From an uncultured Muribaculaceae bacterium (GTDB taxonomy: Bacteria > Bacteroidota > Bacteroidia > Bacteroidales > Muribaculaceae): a stretch of DNA of 64,000 bases. The DNA is taken from contig CAJTWL010000002.1 in NCBI GenBank assembly GCA_910579845.1, forward strand, positions 1-64,000, written 5' to 3'. Shown in pieces: positions 25,477-34,020 of this stretch. The notes below the pieces were generated by a model. The model ran no database searches. It saw only the letters and a program-made list of their open reading frames with translations, and was not told where the DNA came from. Position numbers and translations under genes: made by a program. Within the stretch, counting starts at the first letter, position 1. The number at the start of each line of letters is the position of its first letter.

Positions 25477-26856
25477 ATGAGAAACATATTGCTGATAACC
25501 GGGTTATGTGCATTGTCTGTTCCGCTGTATGCGCAGACATCCATCGCCGGGAAAGGTGCGGAAAATGAAAAACATTCCGGAAAAATCGAGTTCATCAAAA
25601 CAGCAGACAAGCCGGATGTCAAAGAGAACCTTAAAAAGGATCGTCCTCAAGACAACAATAGTGTAGAAGTTCCACACTTCGCCATTCGTACACGCGACAA
25701 CAAGTTTATTATGACTATAGGTGGACAGATAGGAACAATTGTCGGTGCGGATCTGGGAAATGACCTATATCAGAATGATAATGCCGGCATAAACTTCATA
25801 ACTTCCCAAATACCGGTTCCATCTGCAGAAGGGAAACGATCCGATTTCTTTATCAATCCTCTTAATGCTTCCGTCGATCTGCAGGTCGTCGGATTCGGAG
25901 GTACCGACAATCAAGTGACCGGTTATATAAAGATCGGTACAAACGGAATCAACAACCAGATCAAGTTAAAAAAAGCGTATGTTTCATGGCGTGGGCTCAC
26001 CGCCGGTTTAAAAAGTACCCTATTCGAGGATGCGGCAGCTTCCCAACCCCCTACAATTGATCCGCAGGGACCTTGCGGAATGATTTCCACAAATGCGTAT
26101 GAAGTAAGTTACATTTCTCCGTCATACAGCGGTTTCAGGTACGCGATAGGTGTTGACATTCCATCGTACTATTCGTCAAACGGGGTATACAGAGGTAAAG
26201 ACTACAAGCTATGGAATGGCACCGATATAGCAGGACATCCTGTTGCGGATCCTACAGCATATAATCAAAACGTGCCCGACATACCTATGTGGATCGAATG
26301 GGGTAAATCCACATATAACCGAATAAGACTATCCGGTATAATCCGTAATTTCAGTTATAAGGATCTGCTTTCGTCAAAACGCCGGAACTCTGTCGGATGG
26401 GGAATGATGCTTAGCGGAAATCTAAACCCGGTGGAACCACTTATTTTATATATGACAGCCGCGTATGGCAAAGGTATCGGAGCATATATCCAGGATATAG
26501 CAGGAATGCCGCTCTCTTTCATTCCAGATGACGCCCATCCCGGAAAGATGACTCCTTCACCTATGATGGGTGTTACACTTGGCGCTACATATAATATCTC
26601 ATCCAAATGGCAGATAAATGCAATGGCTTCGGAAGCACGGATCTGGAAAGTAGCGCCATACGCCAAGGCAGCTGCAGAAATGCCTGGAAATTACAATGAT
26701 TATAAATACGGCTTTTATGCCGCAGGGAATGTCTTCTATAATATATCCTCCTATTTTCAGGTGGGTCTGGAATACCTTTACGGACACCGCAAGAGCTGGG
26801 TTAATGGTTCAGCCTCAGATTCTCGCGTTCAGATGCAGTTTATGTTCACTCTTTAG
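25477..26856 (+). CDS. DcaP-like outer-membrane porin
   Basis: A 459-residue exported protein with a signal peptide (ending about residue 20, LYAQ), a charged linker of about 40 residues, and then a porin-type barrel. Segments such as FIMTIGGQIGTIVGADLG, VTGYIKIGTN and KLKKAYVSWRGLTAGLKSTLFED resemble DcaP-family trimeric porins. The DcaP assignment rests on pattern memory. Many alternating strands and the final VQMQFMFTL support an outer-membrane location. The leader hairpin suggests post-transcriptional control. Confidence 0.83.
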   Translation: MRNILLITGLCALSVPLYAQTSIAGKGAENEKHSGKIEFIKTADKPDVKENLKKDRPQDNNSVEVPHFAIRTRDNKFIMTIGGQIGTIVGADLGNDLYQNDNAGINFITSQIPVPSAEGKRSDFFINPLNASVDLQVVGFGGTDNQVTGYIKIGTNGINNQIKLKKAYVSWRGLTAGLKSTLFEDAAASQPPTIDPQGPCGMISTNAYEVSYISPSYSGFRYAIGVDIPSYYSSNGVYRGKDYKLWNGTDIAGHPVADPTAYNQNVPDIPMWIEWGKSTYNRIRLSGIIRNFSYKDLLSSKRRNSVGWGMMLSGNLNPVEPLILYMTAAYGKGIGAYIQDIAGMPLSFIPDDAHPGKMTPSPMMGVTLGATYNISSKWQINAMASEARIWKVAPYAKAAAEMPGNYNDYKYGFYAAGNVFYNISSYFQVGLEYLYGHRKSWVNGSASDSRVQMQFMFTL

Positions 26857-26871
26857 AATACCAGATCTACA

Positions 26872-26915
26872 GATAAGAAACAAGCCGAAGTTAAAAACTT
26901 CGGCTTGTTTCTTAT
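26872..26915. terminator. Long hairpin between the porin and tsf
   Basis: A perfect 21-bp stem (GATAAGAAACAAGCCGAAG..., 3' arm CTTCGGCTTGTTTCTTATC) around AAAA sits between two convergent transcripts. It probably terminates both; the T-rich 3' arm supports termination of the porin. Confidence 0.88.
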
Positions 26916-26962
26916 CCGGTTCCAAGGATATCCTTAAGAACAGTACATTTTTATTATCAAGA

Positions 26963-27958
26963 TTAATCCTGATTTAGGTTTACACGCTTGAACTCAACAG
27001 CTACAAGACCCTTTTCTTCTTTGTCGAGATACTGACCTACTGTAAGAGTTGCATCACGATGGTATTCCTGCTCAAGAAGAACGTTCTCTTTGTAATACTT
27101 GTTGATACGACCGTTAACGATATTATCGATCATCTGCTGGGGAAGGTTCGCAGCCTTCTTCTCGGCAGCCTCAGCCATAATCTCGCGTGCTTTGGCAGCA
27201 TCTTCCTCTGTGATCCAGCCTTTGGCTATGTTGGAAGCGATATGATCGTCAGAGTCGAAATGATTGGGATTGAAACCGGCTTTCTTCAAAGCGGCCTCAA
27301 CAGCCTTGCGAACCTGTTCCGTCTTTGTTTTCTCGATAGCGACAGTCTTCTCTTCTTCAATAACCTGAGCAGGAACAGACTCGCGGTTTACAGCCACAGG
27401 ATTCATGGCTGCCACCTGCATTGCCACCTCTTTGCCAACCTCGGCTGAAACACCTTCAAGATTGAAACCTACGATAGTGGCAAGCTTGTTGCCGAGGTGA
27501 TCATAAGCAGCTACACTGGAAGCGGAAATACATTCATACGCACCGAGTTCCATTTTCTCACCAGTTTTGCCGATCTCATCTGTGATGTGCTCCTCTATTG
27601 TGCGACCATCCTCAAGTTTGATAGCCTTAACCTCCTCAAGAGTCTTGGCACCGGCTTTTACAGCCGCATCAAGGATAGTTTTTGTAAGAGCACGGAAAGA
27701 CTCGTTCTTAGCGACAAAATCAGTCTCACATTTGAGAGCCACTATAGCAGCAAAACCACCGCTCACAGCAGAGAGTACGCAACCCTCTGAAGCCTGACGG
27801 TCCTCACGTTTAGCAGCAACTGCCTGACCTTTCTTGCGGATGATCTCGATTGCAGCCTGAATATCACCCTCAGTCTCAGCGAGAGCATTTTTGCAATCCA
27901 TCATACCTGCACCGGTCATGTTACGTAATTTCTTGATATCTTCTATGCTTACTGCCAT
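26963..27958 (-). CDS. tsf: Translation elongation factor Ts
   Basis: EF-Ts recycles EF-Tu by exchanging GDP for GTP. The 331-residue protein has the N-terminal UBA-like helices (VSIEDIKKLRNMTGAGMMDCKNAL) and the TDFVAKNE motif of the core domain that contacts EF-Tu. It carries an additional helical insertion, as in other Bacteroidetes (length about 330). It starts 4 bases after the rpsB stop and is the last gene of the rplM operon. Confidence 0.97.
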   Translation of the reverse strand: MAVSIEDIKKLRNMTGAGMMDCKNALAETEGDIQAAIEIIRKKGQAVAAKREDRQASEGCVLSAVSGGFAAIVALKCETDFVAKNESFRALTKTILDAAVKAGAKTLEEVKAIKLEDGRTIEEHITDEIGKTGEKMELGAYECISASSVAAYDHLGNKLATIVGFNLEGVSAEVGKEVAMQVAAMNPVAVNRESVPAQVIEEEKTVAIEKTKTEQVRKAVEAALKKAGFNPNHFDSDDHIASNIAKGWITEEDAAKAREIMAEAAEKKAANLPQQMIDNIVNGRINKYYKENVLLEQEYHRDATLTVGQYLDKEEKGLVAVEFKRVNLNQD

Positions 27959-27962
27959 AATA

Positions 27963-28799
27963 TTATTCTTTTACTTCTTCTTTAACTTCCTCTTTAACCT
28001 CTACCTCTACAGATGCTTCAGCTGCCTGCTCGTTACGACGTACACGGCGACGCTTGCCGGGTGCGGGAGCTTCGCTCTCTTCTTTCTCCTCGGGAGCGTC
28101 GGCTTTCTCTACTTTACGCTCCTCAAGACCCTCTGCCATTGCAGATGTGATGCTGTCAAGGATGAGATCAATACTGTCTGATGAATCGTCATTTGCAGGG
28201 ATTACGAAATCCACATTTTCAGGATTGGAGTTTGTATCGACTATAGCGAATACAGGAATACCAAGACGGTTTGCCTCTGCAACTGCAATGTGCTCTTTCA
28301 TTACATCCACAACAAACAGAGCGGAGGGAAGACGACCAAGGTCAGCGATAGAACCGAGGTTCTTCTCCAATTTTGCACGCTGACGTGTGATCTGCAGTTT
28401 CTCTCGCTTTGAAAGGTTGTCGAAAGTACCGTCTTTCTCCATCTTGTCGATAGTGGTCATTTTCTTCACAGCCTTGCGGATTGTAGGGAAGTTGGTGAGC
28501 ATACCGCCGGGCCAGCGCTCAATAACATAAGGCATGTTTACTGATTTGGCTTTCTCGGCGATAACATCTTTGGCCTGTTTTTTGGTTGCTACGAAGAGAA
28601 CCTTCTTGCCGCTTTTAGCTATTTGCTTCAAAGCATTTGCAGCATCTTCAATTTTAGCTGCTGTTTTATAAAGATCGATGATGTGAATACCATTACGCTC
28701 CATAAAGATATAGGGAGCCATTGCAGGATTCCATTTACGTTTGAGGTGACCGAAATGACATCCTGCTTTGAGGAGTTGGTCGAATGTTGGTGTTGCCAT
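27963..28799 (-). CDS. rpsB: Small ribosomal subunit protein uS2
   Basis: S2 of 278 residues. Family motifs are FGHLKRKWNPAMAPYIFMER, GGMLTNFPTIRKA and LVDTN-like AIVDTNSNPENVDFVIP. A long acidic and Lys-rich C-terminal tail (about 50 residues, ending in repeated KEEV units) is typical of Bacteroidetes. The 92-base gap to rpsI could hold a leader, but I could not draw a convincing structure. Confidence 0.97.
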   Translation of the reverse strand: MATPTFDQLLKAGCHFGHLKRKWNPAMAPYIFMERNGIHIIDLYKTAAKIEDAANALKQIAKSGKKVLFVATKKQAKDVIAEKAKSVNMPYVIERWPGGMLTNFPTIRKAVKKMTTIDKMEKDGTFDNLSKREKLQITRQRAKLEKNLGSIADLGRLPSALFVVDVMKEHIAVAEANRLGIPVFAIVDTNSNPENVDFVIPANDDSSDSIDLILDSITSAMAEGLEERKVEKADAPEEKEESEAPAPGKRRRVRRNEQAAEASVEVEVKEEVKEEVKE

Positions 28800-28891
28800 T
28801 TGATTTTATTTGTTTACGTTCTTTGATTTTCAACCCGGCAGTAGGGATTTGCACCATCTGACGGATTTAGATACTAAACACTGAATATACA

Positions 28892-29278
28892 TTAACGTTT
28901 TGAGAACTGGAAGCGCTTGCGAGCTTTCGGACGACCCGGTTTCTTACGCTCAACAGCACGCGGATCGCGTGTCATGAATCCCTCTGCACGGAGTGCAGGT
29001 TTGTCTTCCGGATTGATTTTTACTAAAGCGCGGGCAATAGCCAGACGAAGAGCTTCCGACTGTCCCTTGTAACCACCGCCGTCAAGATGTGCCACAATGT
29101 CATATTTCTCTGCGCAATCCAAAGTTGCGAGCGGCTGCTTTACGATATATTGTAGAATTGAAGAGGGGAAGTATACGTCGAGAGGACGTTTGTCGATAAC
29201 TATTTTACCGGTACCCTCGGTGAGATAAACTCGAGCTACGGCGGCTTTGCGGCGGCCAATTGCATTTACTTTTTCCAT
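28892..29278 (-). CDS. rpsI: Small ribosomal subunit protein uS9
   Basis: S9 of 128 residues, beginning with INAIGRRKAAVARVYL-type sequence (VNAIGRRKAAVARVYLTEG) and ending with the basic KARKRFQFSKR tail that reaches the P site. GGGYKGQSEALRLAIARAL is another family signature. The gene is 6 bases downstream of rplM, as is conserved across bacteria. Confidence 0.98.
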   Translation of the reverse strand: MEKVNAIGRRKAAVARVYLTEGTGKIVIDKRPLDVYFPSSILQYIVKQPLATLDCAEKYDIVAHLDGGGYKGQSEALRLAIARALVKINPEDKPALRAEGFMTRDPRAVERKKPGRPKARKRFQFSKR

Positions 29279-29284
29279 CTTCTG

Positions 29285-29767
29285 TTAAAATTTCATTTTG
29301 TTGATGTCAATAACTGTTGCGTTAACATCGGCGAAAGGATGCTCTGCGCCGTTGTATACGTGAAGGTTGCGAAGTTGGGCAGCACCAAGTTTCGTCTTAG
29401 GAAGCATACCTTTCACAACTTTTATAAAGAGAGGATGAGCGCCTGCCTTTATAGTAGCTTTCTTTGATTTTGCCATCAGATCAGCAGGAGTAAACACACG
29501 CTGTCCGCCAGGATAACCTGTATAACGCAAGTACTGACGTTTTGTCATTTTATCGCCATTCATCACGACCTTGTCTGCATTGATAACGATCACATTATCA
29601 CCACAGTCCATATTTGGAGTGAAGTCAGGTTTGTTTTTGCCACGAAGAATTTTGGCAACAACTGAGCAAAGACGACCAAGCACTTGGTCGGTAGCATCAA
29701 TCACCACCCAATTTTTCACAATTGTATCCGGGGTGGCAGCTTTTGTCTTATAGCTTAAAGTATCCAC
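29285..29767 (-). CDS. rplM: Large ribosomal subunit protein uL13
   Basis: L13 of 160 residues, with WVVIDATDQVLGRLCSVVAK near the N-terminus, HPLFIKVVKGMLPKTKLG in the middle, and HVYNGAEHPF near the C-terminus. It is the first gene of the rplM-rpsI-rpsB-tsf operon. A structured 5' leader probably controls it. Confidence 0.98.
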   Translation of the reverse strand: MDTLSYKTKAATPDTIVKNWVVIDATDQVLGRLCSVVAKILRGKNKPDFTPNMDCGDNVIVINADKVVMNGDKMTKRQYLRYTGYPGGQRVFTPADLMAKSKKATIKAGAHPLFIKVVKGMLPKTKLGAAQLRNLHVYNGAEHPFADVNATVIDINKMKF

Positions 29768-29800
29768 TTTAAAATTTTATTTTTAATTAATTCATAAACG

Positions 29801-29852
29801 CCACAAAACCAGAACGTTGGTTGGCCAGAACCAACGATTCCGTTTTCTGTGG
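29801..29852 (-). ncRNA. Ribosomal-protein leader of rplM (L13-Bacteroidia type)
   Basis: In the predicted leader, CGTTGGTT (29815-29822) pairs with AACCAACG (29829-29836) as a perfect hairpin with a 6-base loop. An outer helix CCACAAAAC (29801-29809) pairs with GTTTTCTGTGG (29842-29852) with a bulge. This shape, just 34 bases before rplM, fits the described L13 leader class in Bacteroidia, where L13 binds its own mRNA. Assignment is from memory of that class. Confidence 0.6.
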
Positions 29853-29879
29853 AAATTCTTTTTGGATAAAATCGGCTCG

Positions 29880-29910
29880 CAAAATTAATAAAAAAATTGC
29901 TAACAGCAAA
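29880..29910 (-). promoter_or_regulatory. Promoter of the rplM operon
   Basis: On the minus strand TTTG (29907-29910) is followed after 19 bases by TAATTTTG (29880-29887). The start near 29873 gives a leader of about 106 nt. The promoter overlaps the sulfatase terminator at 29897-29923. Confidence 0.8.
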
Positions 29911-29923
29911 ACTGATAGCAATT
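29897..29923 (-). terminator. Hairpin upstream of the rplM promoter
   Basis: ATTGCTAACAG and CTGATAGCAAT form a stem with one mismatch around CAAAA. On the minus strand a T run follows (29889-29896). It is placed to end transcription arriving from the sulfatase gene, whose stop is at 29961. Confidence 0.7.
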
Positions 29924-29960
29924 TATTTCTCAATTATTTTCTTCAATATGATAAAAGGGG

Positions 29961-31817
29961 TTATTCATAGACGGGGACTACATCTTTGTAGATGCTGGGA
30001 CCTCCGAATAGGCGACGGTAGAGAACTTTCTCGTCAGCATTCATCTGGTTGATCTTTCTTGTGGGATCAGAGATGTCAGAGCGACGGAAATAGGGATATA
30101 TGTTGTTCTCTTCTGAAATCTTCTCCAATCTCTTCCGCATCTTCTTAACAAGTTTGGGATATTTAGCGGCCAAATCCACCATCTCTGTCGGATCATTCTT
30201 CATATCATATAGGCGCCACGGCATATCCTCATCCGTAAGACCGGCCTCATCTCCAAAGAGATTCATCGGGAATTGCTTGGTGAGTTTCCATCCATCTTTG
30301 TATAAAGCACGTGATGAATATATAAAGAAGTATTGCTCTTTATTCCTTTCAGGTGCGTCGGCATCAGCAAAGGAATAACAGAGGGAATTTCCCTGAAGCG
30401 GCTGCTGGTCTATATTACGTATCTTTCCGGGCATCTCAATCCCGATCATTTCCAATGTGGTTGGCATAACATCCACCAAATGACAGAATTGCTCCCTTAT
30501 CCCATGCTGAAGCTTATTACCATAGGTGATTACGAGGGGATTGCGTGTGGCACCCTCTGATTCTGCAAAGCCCTTCCAGTTACGGTAGGGTGTATTGAGT
30601 GCCTGACTCCAGCCCAAGGGAAGCGTGCAGTTGTCACCTTCGGGGCGACCGATCCAGTCAAAATGATCGAGCATGAATTGCAACCTTCCCTCGTCGGTGG
30701 TGGGATAATCTTTCGGCATGGACTTTACGAGATCGCCATACATGTGCCCTTTCTTTTCAGCACCGTTATCACCAATCATCAGCATTACAATTGTATTGTC
30801 AGCCTCCCCTATCTCCTGAAGATGGTCCAGAAGACGACCTATCTCATAATCGGCATAGGTGGTAAAACCGGCATAAGCCTCCATCAACCGGGCACAGACC
30901 TTGCGCTGATCATCGGTAAGATCTTTCCATGCAGGAATATGGCTCTCTCTTGGAGGCAACACAGCATTTGCCGGAACAACCCCCAATTCTTTTTGTCGTG
31001 CAAACACCTTCTCGCGAAACACATCCCAACCCTCATCGAATGCGCCTCTGTAGCGGTTCATCCATTTAGAATCCACCTGAATCGGCGAGTGTGTTGCCTG
31101 AGGGGCATAATACATGAAGAATGGCTTGTCCGGAGCCGCGGCTTTCTGCCTGTCGATATTCTGTATAGCGCGATCAGTTATGAGGGTACCGATATTGCGA
31201 CCATCGGGTCGCACATAATTAAGCTCATCGACAAGCTGAGGATTGTAATTATCTGTGGACGAAGCTATATATCCATAGAAGTGCTCAAAACCTTTACCTT
31301 GTGGCCAATGGTCGAATGGACCGGCATCGGAAGCCTCATAATCGGGAGTCAGACCGTACTTGCCCAAAGCGAATGTATTGTAGCCGTTGTCACGGAGCAC
31401 CTCGGCTATGGTGCCGCAGGATGACGGTATCACACCGTCATATCCCGGGAAACCGGCCCTACGCATCTGATGTGCGAAGTTACCCATGTGCACCGTGTGG
31501 TGATTGCGACCTGTCAACAGAGCCGCACGACTGGGAGCGCTAAGTCCCGTGGTGTGGAAATTAGTGAAGCATACACCCTTGTTGGCAAGGGAGTCCATCA
31601 CCGGAGTATCAATCAGTCCACCGAAAGCTGAGGCGGTGGCGTACCCGACATCATCAAGCAGAATCCAGAGTACATTTGGGGCACCCTTGGGAGCAGTGAC
31701 AGGTTCCGGAAACCTCTCCTCACAATCTTTCAGATATTTACCGACATATGGATTGGAGGCAAGGACCGGCAACGCGGTCGCACCGAGTCCAAGCATAAGT
31801 TTGAATTTATTTTGCAT
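29961..31817 (-). CDS. Secreted Ser-type sulfatase (arylsulfatase, S1_4-like)
   Basis: A sulfatase of about 618 residues with a signal peptide (MQNKFKLMLGLGATALPVLA). An in-frame ATG at 31829 would add 4 residues. The metal-binding NVLWILLDD is followed by the active-site motif SAPSRAALLTG. The nucleophile precursor is Ser, so a radical-SAM anaerobic sulfatase-maturing enzyme must convert it to formylglycine; none is in the window. APKGAPNVLWILLDDVGYA and the later GDNGAE are typical of the S1_4 subfamily, which acts on sulfated sugars. It is probably periplasmic and helps remove sulfate from host glycans. Confidence 0.92.
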   Translation of the reverse strand: MQNKFKLMLGLGATALPVLASNPYVGKYLKDCEERFPEPVTAPKGAPNVLWILLDDVGYATASAFGGLIDTPVMDSLANKGVCFTNFHTTGLSAPSRAALLTGRNHHTVHMGNFAHQMRRAGFPGYDGVIPSSCGTIAEVLRDNGYNTFALGKYGLTPDYEASDAGPFDHWPQGKGFEHFYGYIASSTDNYNPQLVDELNYVRPDGRNIGTLITDRAIQNIDRQKAAAPDKPFFMYYAPQATHSPIQVDSKWMNRYRGAFDEGWDVFREKVFARQKELGVVPANAVLPPRESHIPAWKDLTDDQRKVCARLMEAYAGFTTYADYEIGRLLDHLQEIGEADNTIVMLMIGDNGAEKKGHMYGDLVKSMPKDYPTTDEGRLQFMLDHFDWIGRPEGDNCTLPLGWSQALNTPYRNWKGFAESEGATRNPLVITYGNKLQHGIREQFCHLVDVMPTTLEMIGIEMPGKIRNIDQQPLQGNSLCYSFADADAPERNKEQYFFIYSSRALYKDGWKLTKQFPMNLFGDEAGLTDEDMPWRLYDMKNDPTEMVDLAAKYPKLVKKMRKRLEKISEENNIYPYFRRSDISDPTRKINQMNADEKVLYRRLFGGPSIYKDVVPVYE

Positions 31818-31888
31818 GGCAGTTAACATTATAATTGGTTATAAATTAGCTAAACCAATCAGTATTATAAAAAATCGTTTCAAAAGAA

Positions 31889-32425
31889 TCAGCCGAAGAG
31901 TTCATGAAGCCGCATAAATCGCTCCAATGCATCCTCTCCATGTCGCGCCATTGAGGCGATCACGCAGTCCAGCTCCTTCTCCTTACGTATGTCTCCGGAT
32001 TTTGAGTAGAACTTGTCGGCATAGCAGATCAACTTCTCCTCCATGGACACGGGAAGCATGTCGCGATGCGGAAGAGGAAGCGCCTGGCCTATTATATCGT
32101 CGATGCTGAGACCGGTCCCTGTATGCCTTTCACATACGAGCGCGTGCCGCATCAATCCTTCTTCACCAAGGATACGGCACCCCTCAACACCATGGCAAAT
32201 ATAGGGCAATTCTCCTTTGCAATATATATCGGGCGCACAACAACGGAATATACCTATATCATGAAGCATAGCCGCCTCGGCTACAAAATCCCTGTCGACT
32301 TGCAGACCGCGACGGCTTATACATTCCATCGCCTTTCGCCTCACCATCTCGCTGTGAACTGTCAGCGTCTCATAAAGCGGGGTTGAAGGGCTATAATACT
32401 TATCAATTATATCTAATGGATTCAT
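31889..32425 (-). CDS. HD-domain phosphohydrolase, function unknown
   Basis: A 178-residue cytoplasmic protein with the HD metal-dependent phosphohydrolase fold: an early His (VHSEMVRRKA), the doublet in AAMLHDIGIF, another His in ICHGVEG, and a distal Asp (CYADKFY). It resembles nucleotide or phosphate-monoester phosphohydrolases of the HDIG type. Its ATG overlaps the ilvE stop, so it is coupled to ilvE. No relation between the two functions is evident. Confidence 0.82.
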   Translation of the reverse strand: MNPLDIIDKYYSPSTPLYETLTVHSEMVRRKAMECISRRGLQVDRDFVAEAAMLHDIGIFRCCAPDIYCKGELPYICHGVEGCRILGEEGLMRHALVCERHTGTGLSIDDIIGQALPLPHRDMLPVSMEEKLICYADKFYSKSGDIRKEKELDCVIASMARHGEDALERFMRLHELFG

Positions 32426-33453
32426 TCGACATCAAGGATTTCACACCAGCCATGCTCATCCTTCTCTTCTCCATATTGTATACCGATAAGTTTTTTATAG
32501 AGCTTTGTAGATTTCGGACCCGGTTCACCATCCTTGCAATATACAAATACATTGCCATTGTCAAGATCATGAATCTCGCCTATAGGAGAGATCACTGCGG
32601 CAGTGCCGCAATTACCTGTTTCCTCAAATTCGGTCAACTCCTCATAAGGAACATGTCGGCGTTCGACAGTCATTCCCATATCCTCTGCAAGTTGACGAAG
32701 ACTCTTATTTGTTATTGAAGGCAGAATAGATTCGCTATCGGGTGTGATATATTTGTCACCTTTGATTCCAAAGAAATTCGCAGCTCCGCACTCGTCAAGA
32801 TATTTCTTCTCCTTCGGATCCATATAAAGCATCACGGCATAACCGAGTTTATGGGCTTTCTCACCTGCCACCAGTGATGCGGCATAGTTGCCACCGATCT
32901 TGATGGAGCCGGTACCCTTAGGCGCCACCCTATCATAATCCCGTGAAAGGCATACTTTACAAGGTTTGAAGCCGGTTTTGAAGTATGGACCTACAGGCGA
33001 TACAAGCATTATCACCATATATTCGGTTGCCGGAGAAACGCCCACACGTGGTGAAATACCTAATTCAAACGGACGAATATACAAAGAAGCTCCGGTGCCA
33101 TATGGTGGAATAAAACGTGCATTGAGTTTTACGACCATGCGAACCATCTCACAGAACTTCTCGACCGGGAGCGGTTGCATCGATATTCCTTCGGCACTGC
33201 GGATAAATCGTTTGGCATTCTCCTCCATGCGGAACACTCTTACTTTACCGTCTACACCACGATATGCCTTGAGTCCTTCAAACGACTCCTGACCATAATG
33301 CAGGCATGTCGAAGCTATATGCAAAGGCACATATTCAGAGTCACTAACCTCAATCTCACCCCATTTACCATCCTTAAATGTGCAACGCACATTGTAGTCG
33401 GTCTGTACATAACCGAACGGGAGTTCTCCCCATTTAATATCAGGTATCTCCAT
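32422..33453 (-). CDS. ilvE: Branched-chain amino acid aminotransferase
   Basis: A 343-residue PLP enzyme of fold type IV that exchanges amino groups between glutamate and branched-chain keto acids. The PLP lysine is K185 in GSIKIGGNYAASL. YGQESFEGLKAYR and the late EETGNCGTAAVISPIGEI are family signatures of class II BCAT. It is encoded upstream of the HD gene with a 4-base overlap. There is no isoleucine-leader-like sequence upstream. Confidence 0.95.
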   Translation of the reverse strand: MEIPDIKWGELPFGYVQTDYNVRCTFKDGKWGEIEVSDSEYVPLHIASTCLHYGQESFEGLKAYRGVDGKVRVFRMEENAKRFIRSAEGISMQPLPVEKFCEMVRMVVKLNARFIPPYGTGASLYIRPFELGISPRVGVSPATEYMVIMLVSPVGPYFKTGFKPCKVCLSRDYDRVAPKGTGSIKIGGNYAASLVAGEKAHKLGYAVMLYMDPKEKKYLDECGAANFFGIKGDKYITPDSESILPSITNKSLRQLAEDMGMTVERRHVPYEELTEFEETGNCGTAAVISPIGEIHDLDNGNVFVYCKDGEPGPKSTKLYKKLIGIQYGEEKDEHGWCEILDVE

Positions 33454-33543
33454 GATAATATTGCTGTTTAAAACTTTTTCTTCCCATCGCGAACCGGCAA
33501 AGCCATCAAGACATCACCATTGCCTTCCAATAGCAACTATGCT

Positions 33544-33876
33544 CTATACTGCAATCTTACATGTCTGGTCGCCTATCTTCACTATATAAACGCCATGAGC
33601 CGGAAGTTGAAATCTATAAGATCCGGCAGGCAACGTTTCATTGTTGATCAGACGTCCAAGAATTGTAAAAACCTTGATCTGAACCGTATGGTTAGACTGC
33701 ACAATAACCTGTCCGGAAGCGGTTCTGATTTCAAATTCCACATCACGCATCACAGATTTTGCGGCATTGACATGCTCGGCTCGTACAGGCTCCCAATATT
33801 TGGGTGCGGCAAAAGAGCCAAAGGTCAAACCTGCGGCAAACATAATAACCAATGATAATCGCTTTACCAATTTCAT
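33544..33876 (-). CDS. Small secreted protein consisting mainly of a sorting-domain-like beta domain
   Basis: A 110-residue protein with a signal peptide (ending about residue 23, GSFA) followed by a linker and a domain of about 65 residues. That domain (IKVFTILGRLINNETLPAG, then GVYIVKIGDQTCKIAV) has the pattern of Por-secretion-type C-terminal domains. Here it stands alone without the large cargo that normally precedes it. It may be a truncated relic, a small secreted protein, or a member of an unnamed Bacteroidales family. It lies downstream of nothing obvious and upstream of ilvE. Confidence 0.7.
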   Translation of the reverse strand: MKLVKRLSLVIMFAAGLTFGSFAAPKYWEPVRAEHVNAAKSVMRDVEFEIRTASGQVIVQSNHTVQIKVFTILGRLINNETLPAGSYRFQLPAHGVYIVKIGDQTCKIAV

Positions 33877-33954
33877 TTGAAGTAAAATTACAAAATCTTT
33901 TTGTTATTCCCCTTCATTCCGCAATATTTTTAATAGTTTCTGACATAAATAAAA

Positions 33955-33983
33955 AATCGGGTGACCGTCAAGGCCACCCGATT
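33955..33983 (-). terminator. Terminator of the collagen-repeat lipoprotein gene
   Basis: AATCGGGTG and CACCCGATT form a perfect stem. On the minus strand it is followed by a T-rich run. It lies 38 bases past the stop at 34021. Confidence 0.88.
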
Positions 33984-34020
33984 AAGGAACACTTTAGGAC
34001 TGTGTGGAATCCTATTGGCG

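Noticed and set aside
28800..28891. Possible S2 ribosomal leader between rpsI and rpsB
   Set aside because: I could not find a convincing set of paired stems; left unannotated.
30663..31424. 253-codon open frame on the plus strand inside the sulfatase gene
   Set aside because: It lies fully antisense to a well-supported sulfatase and shows no domain or export signal.
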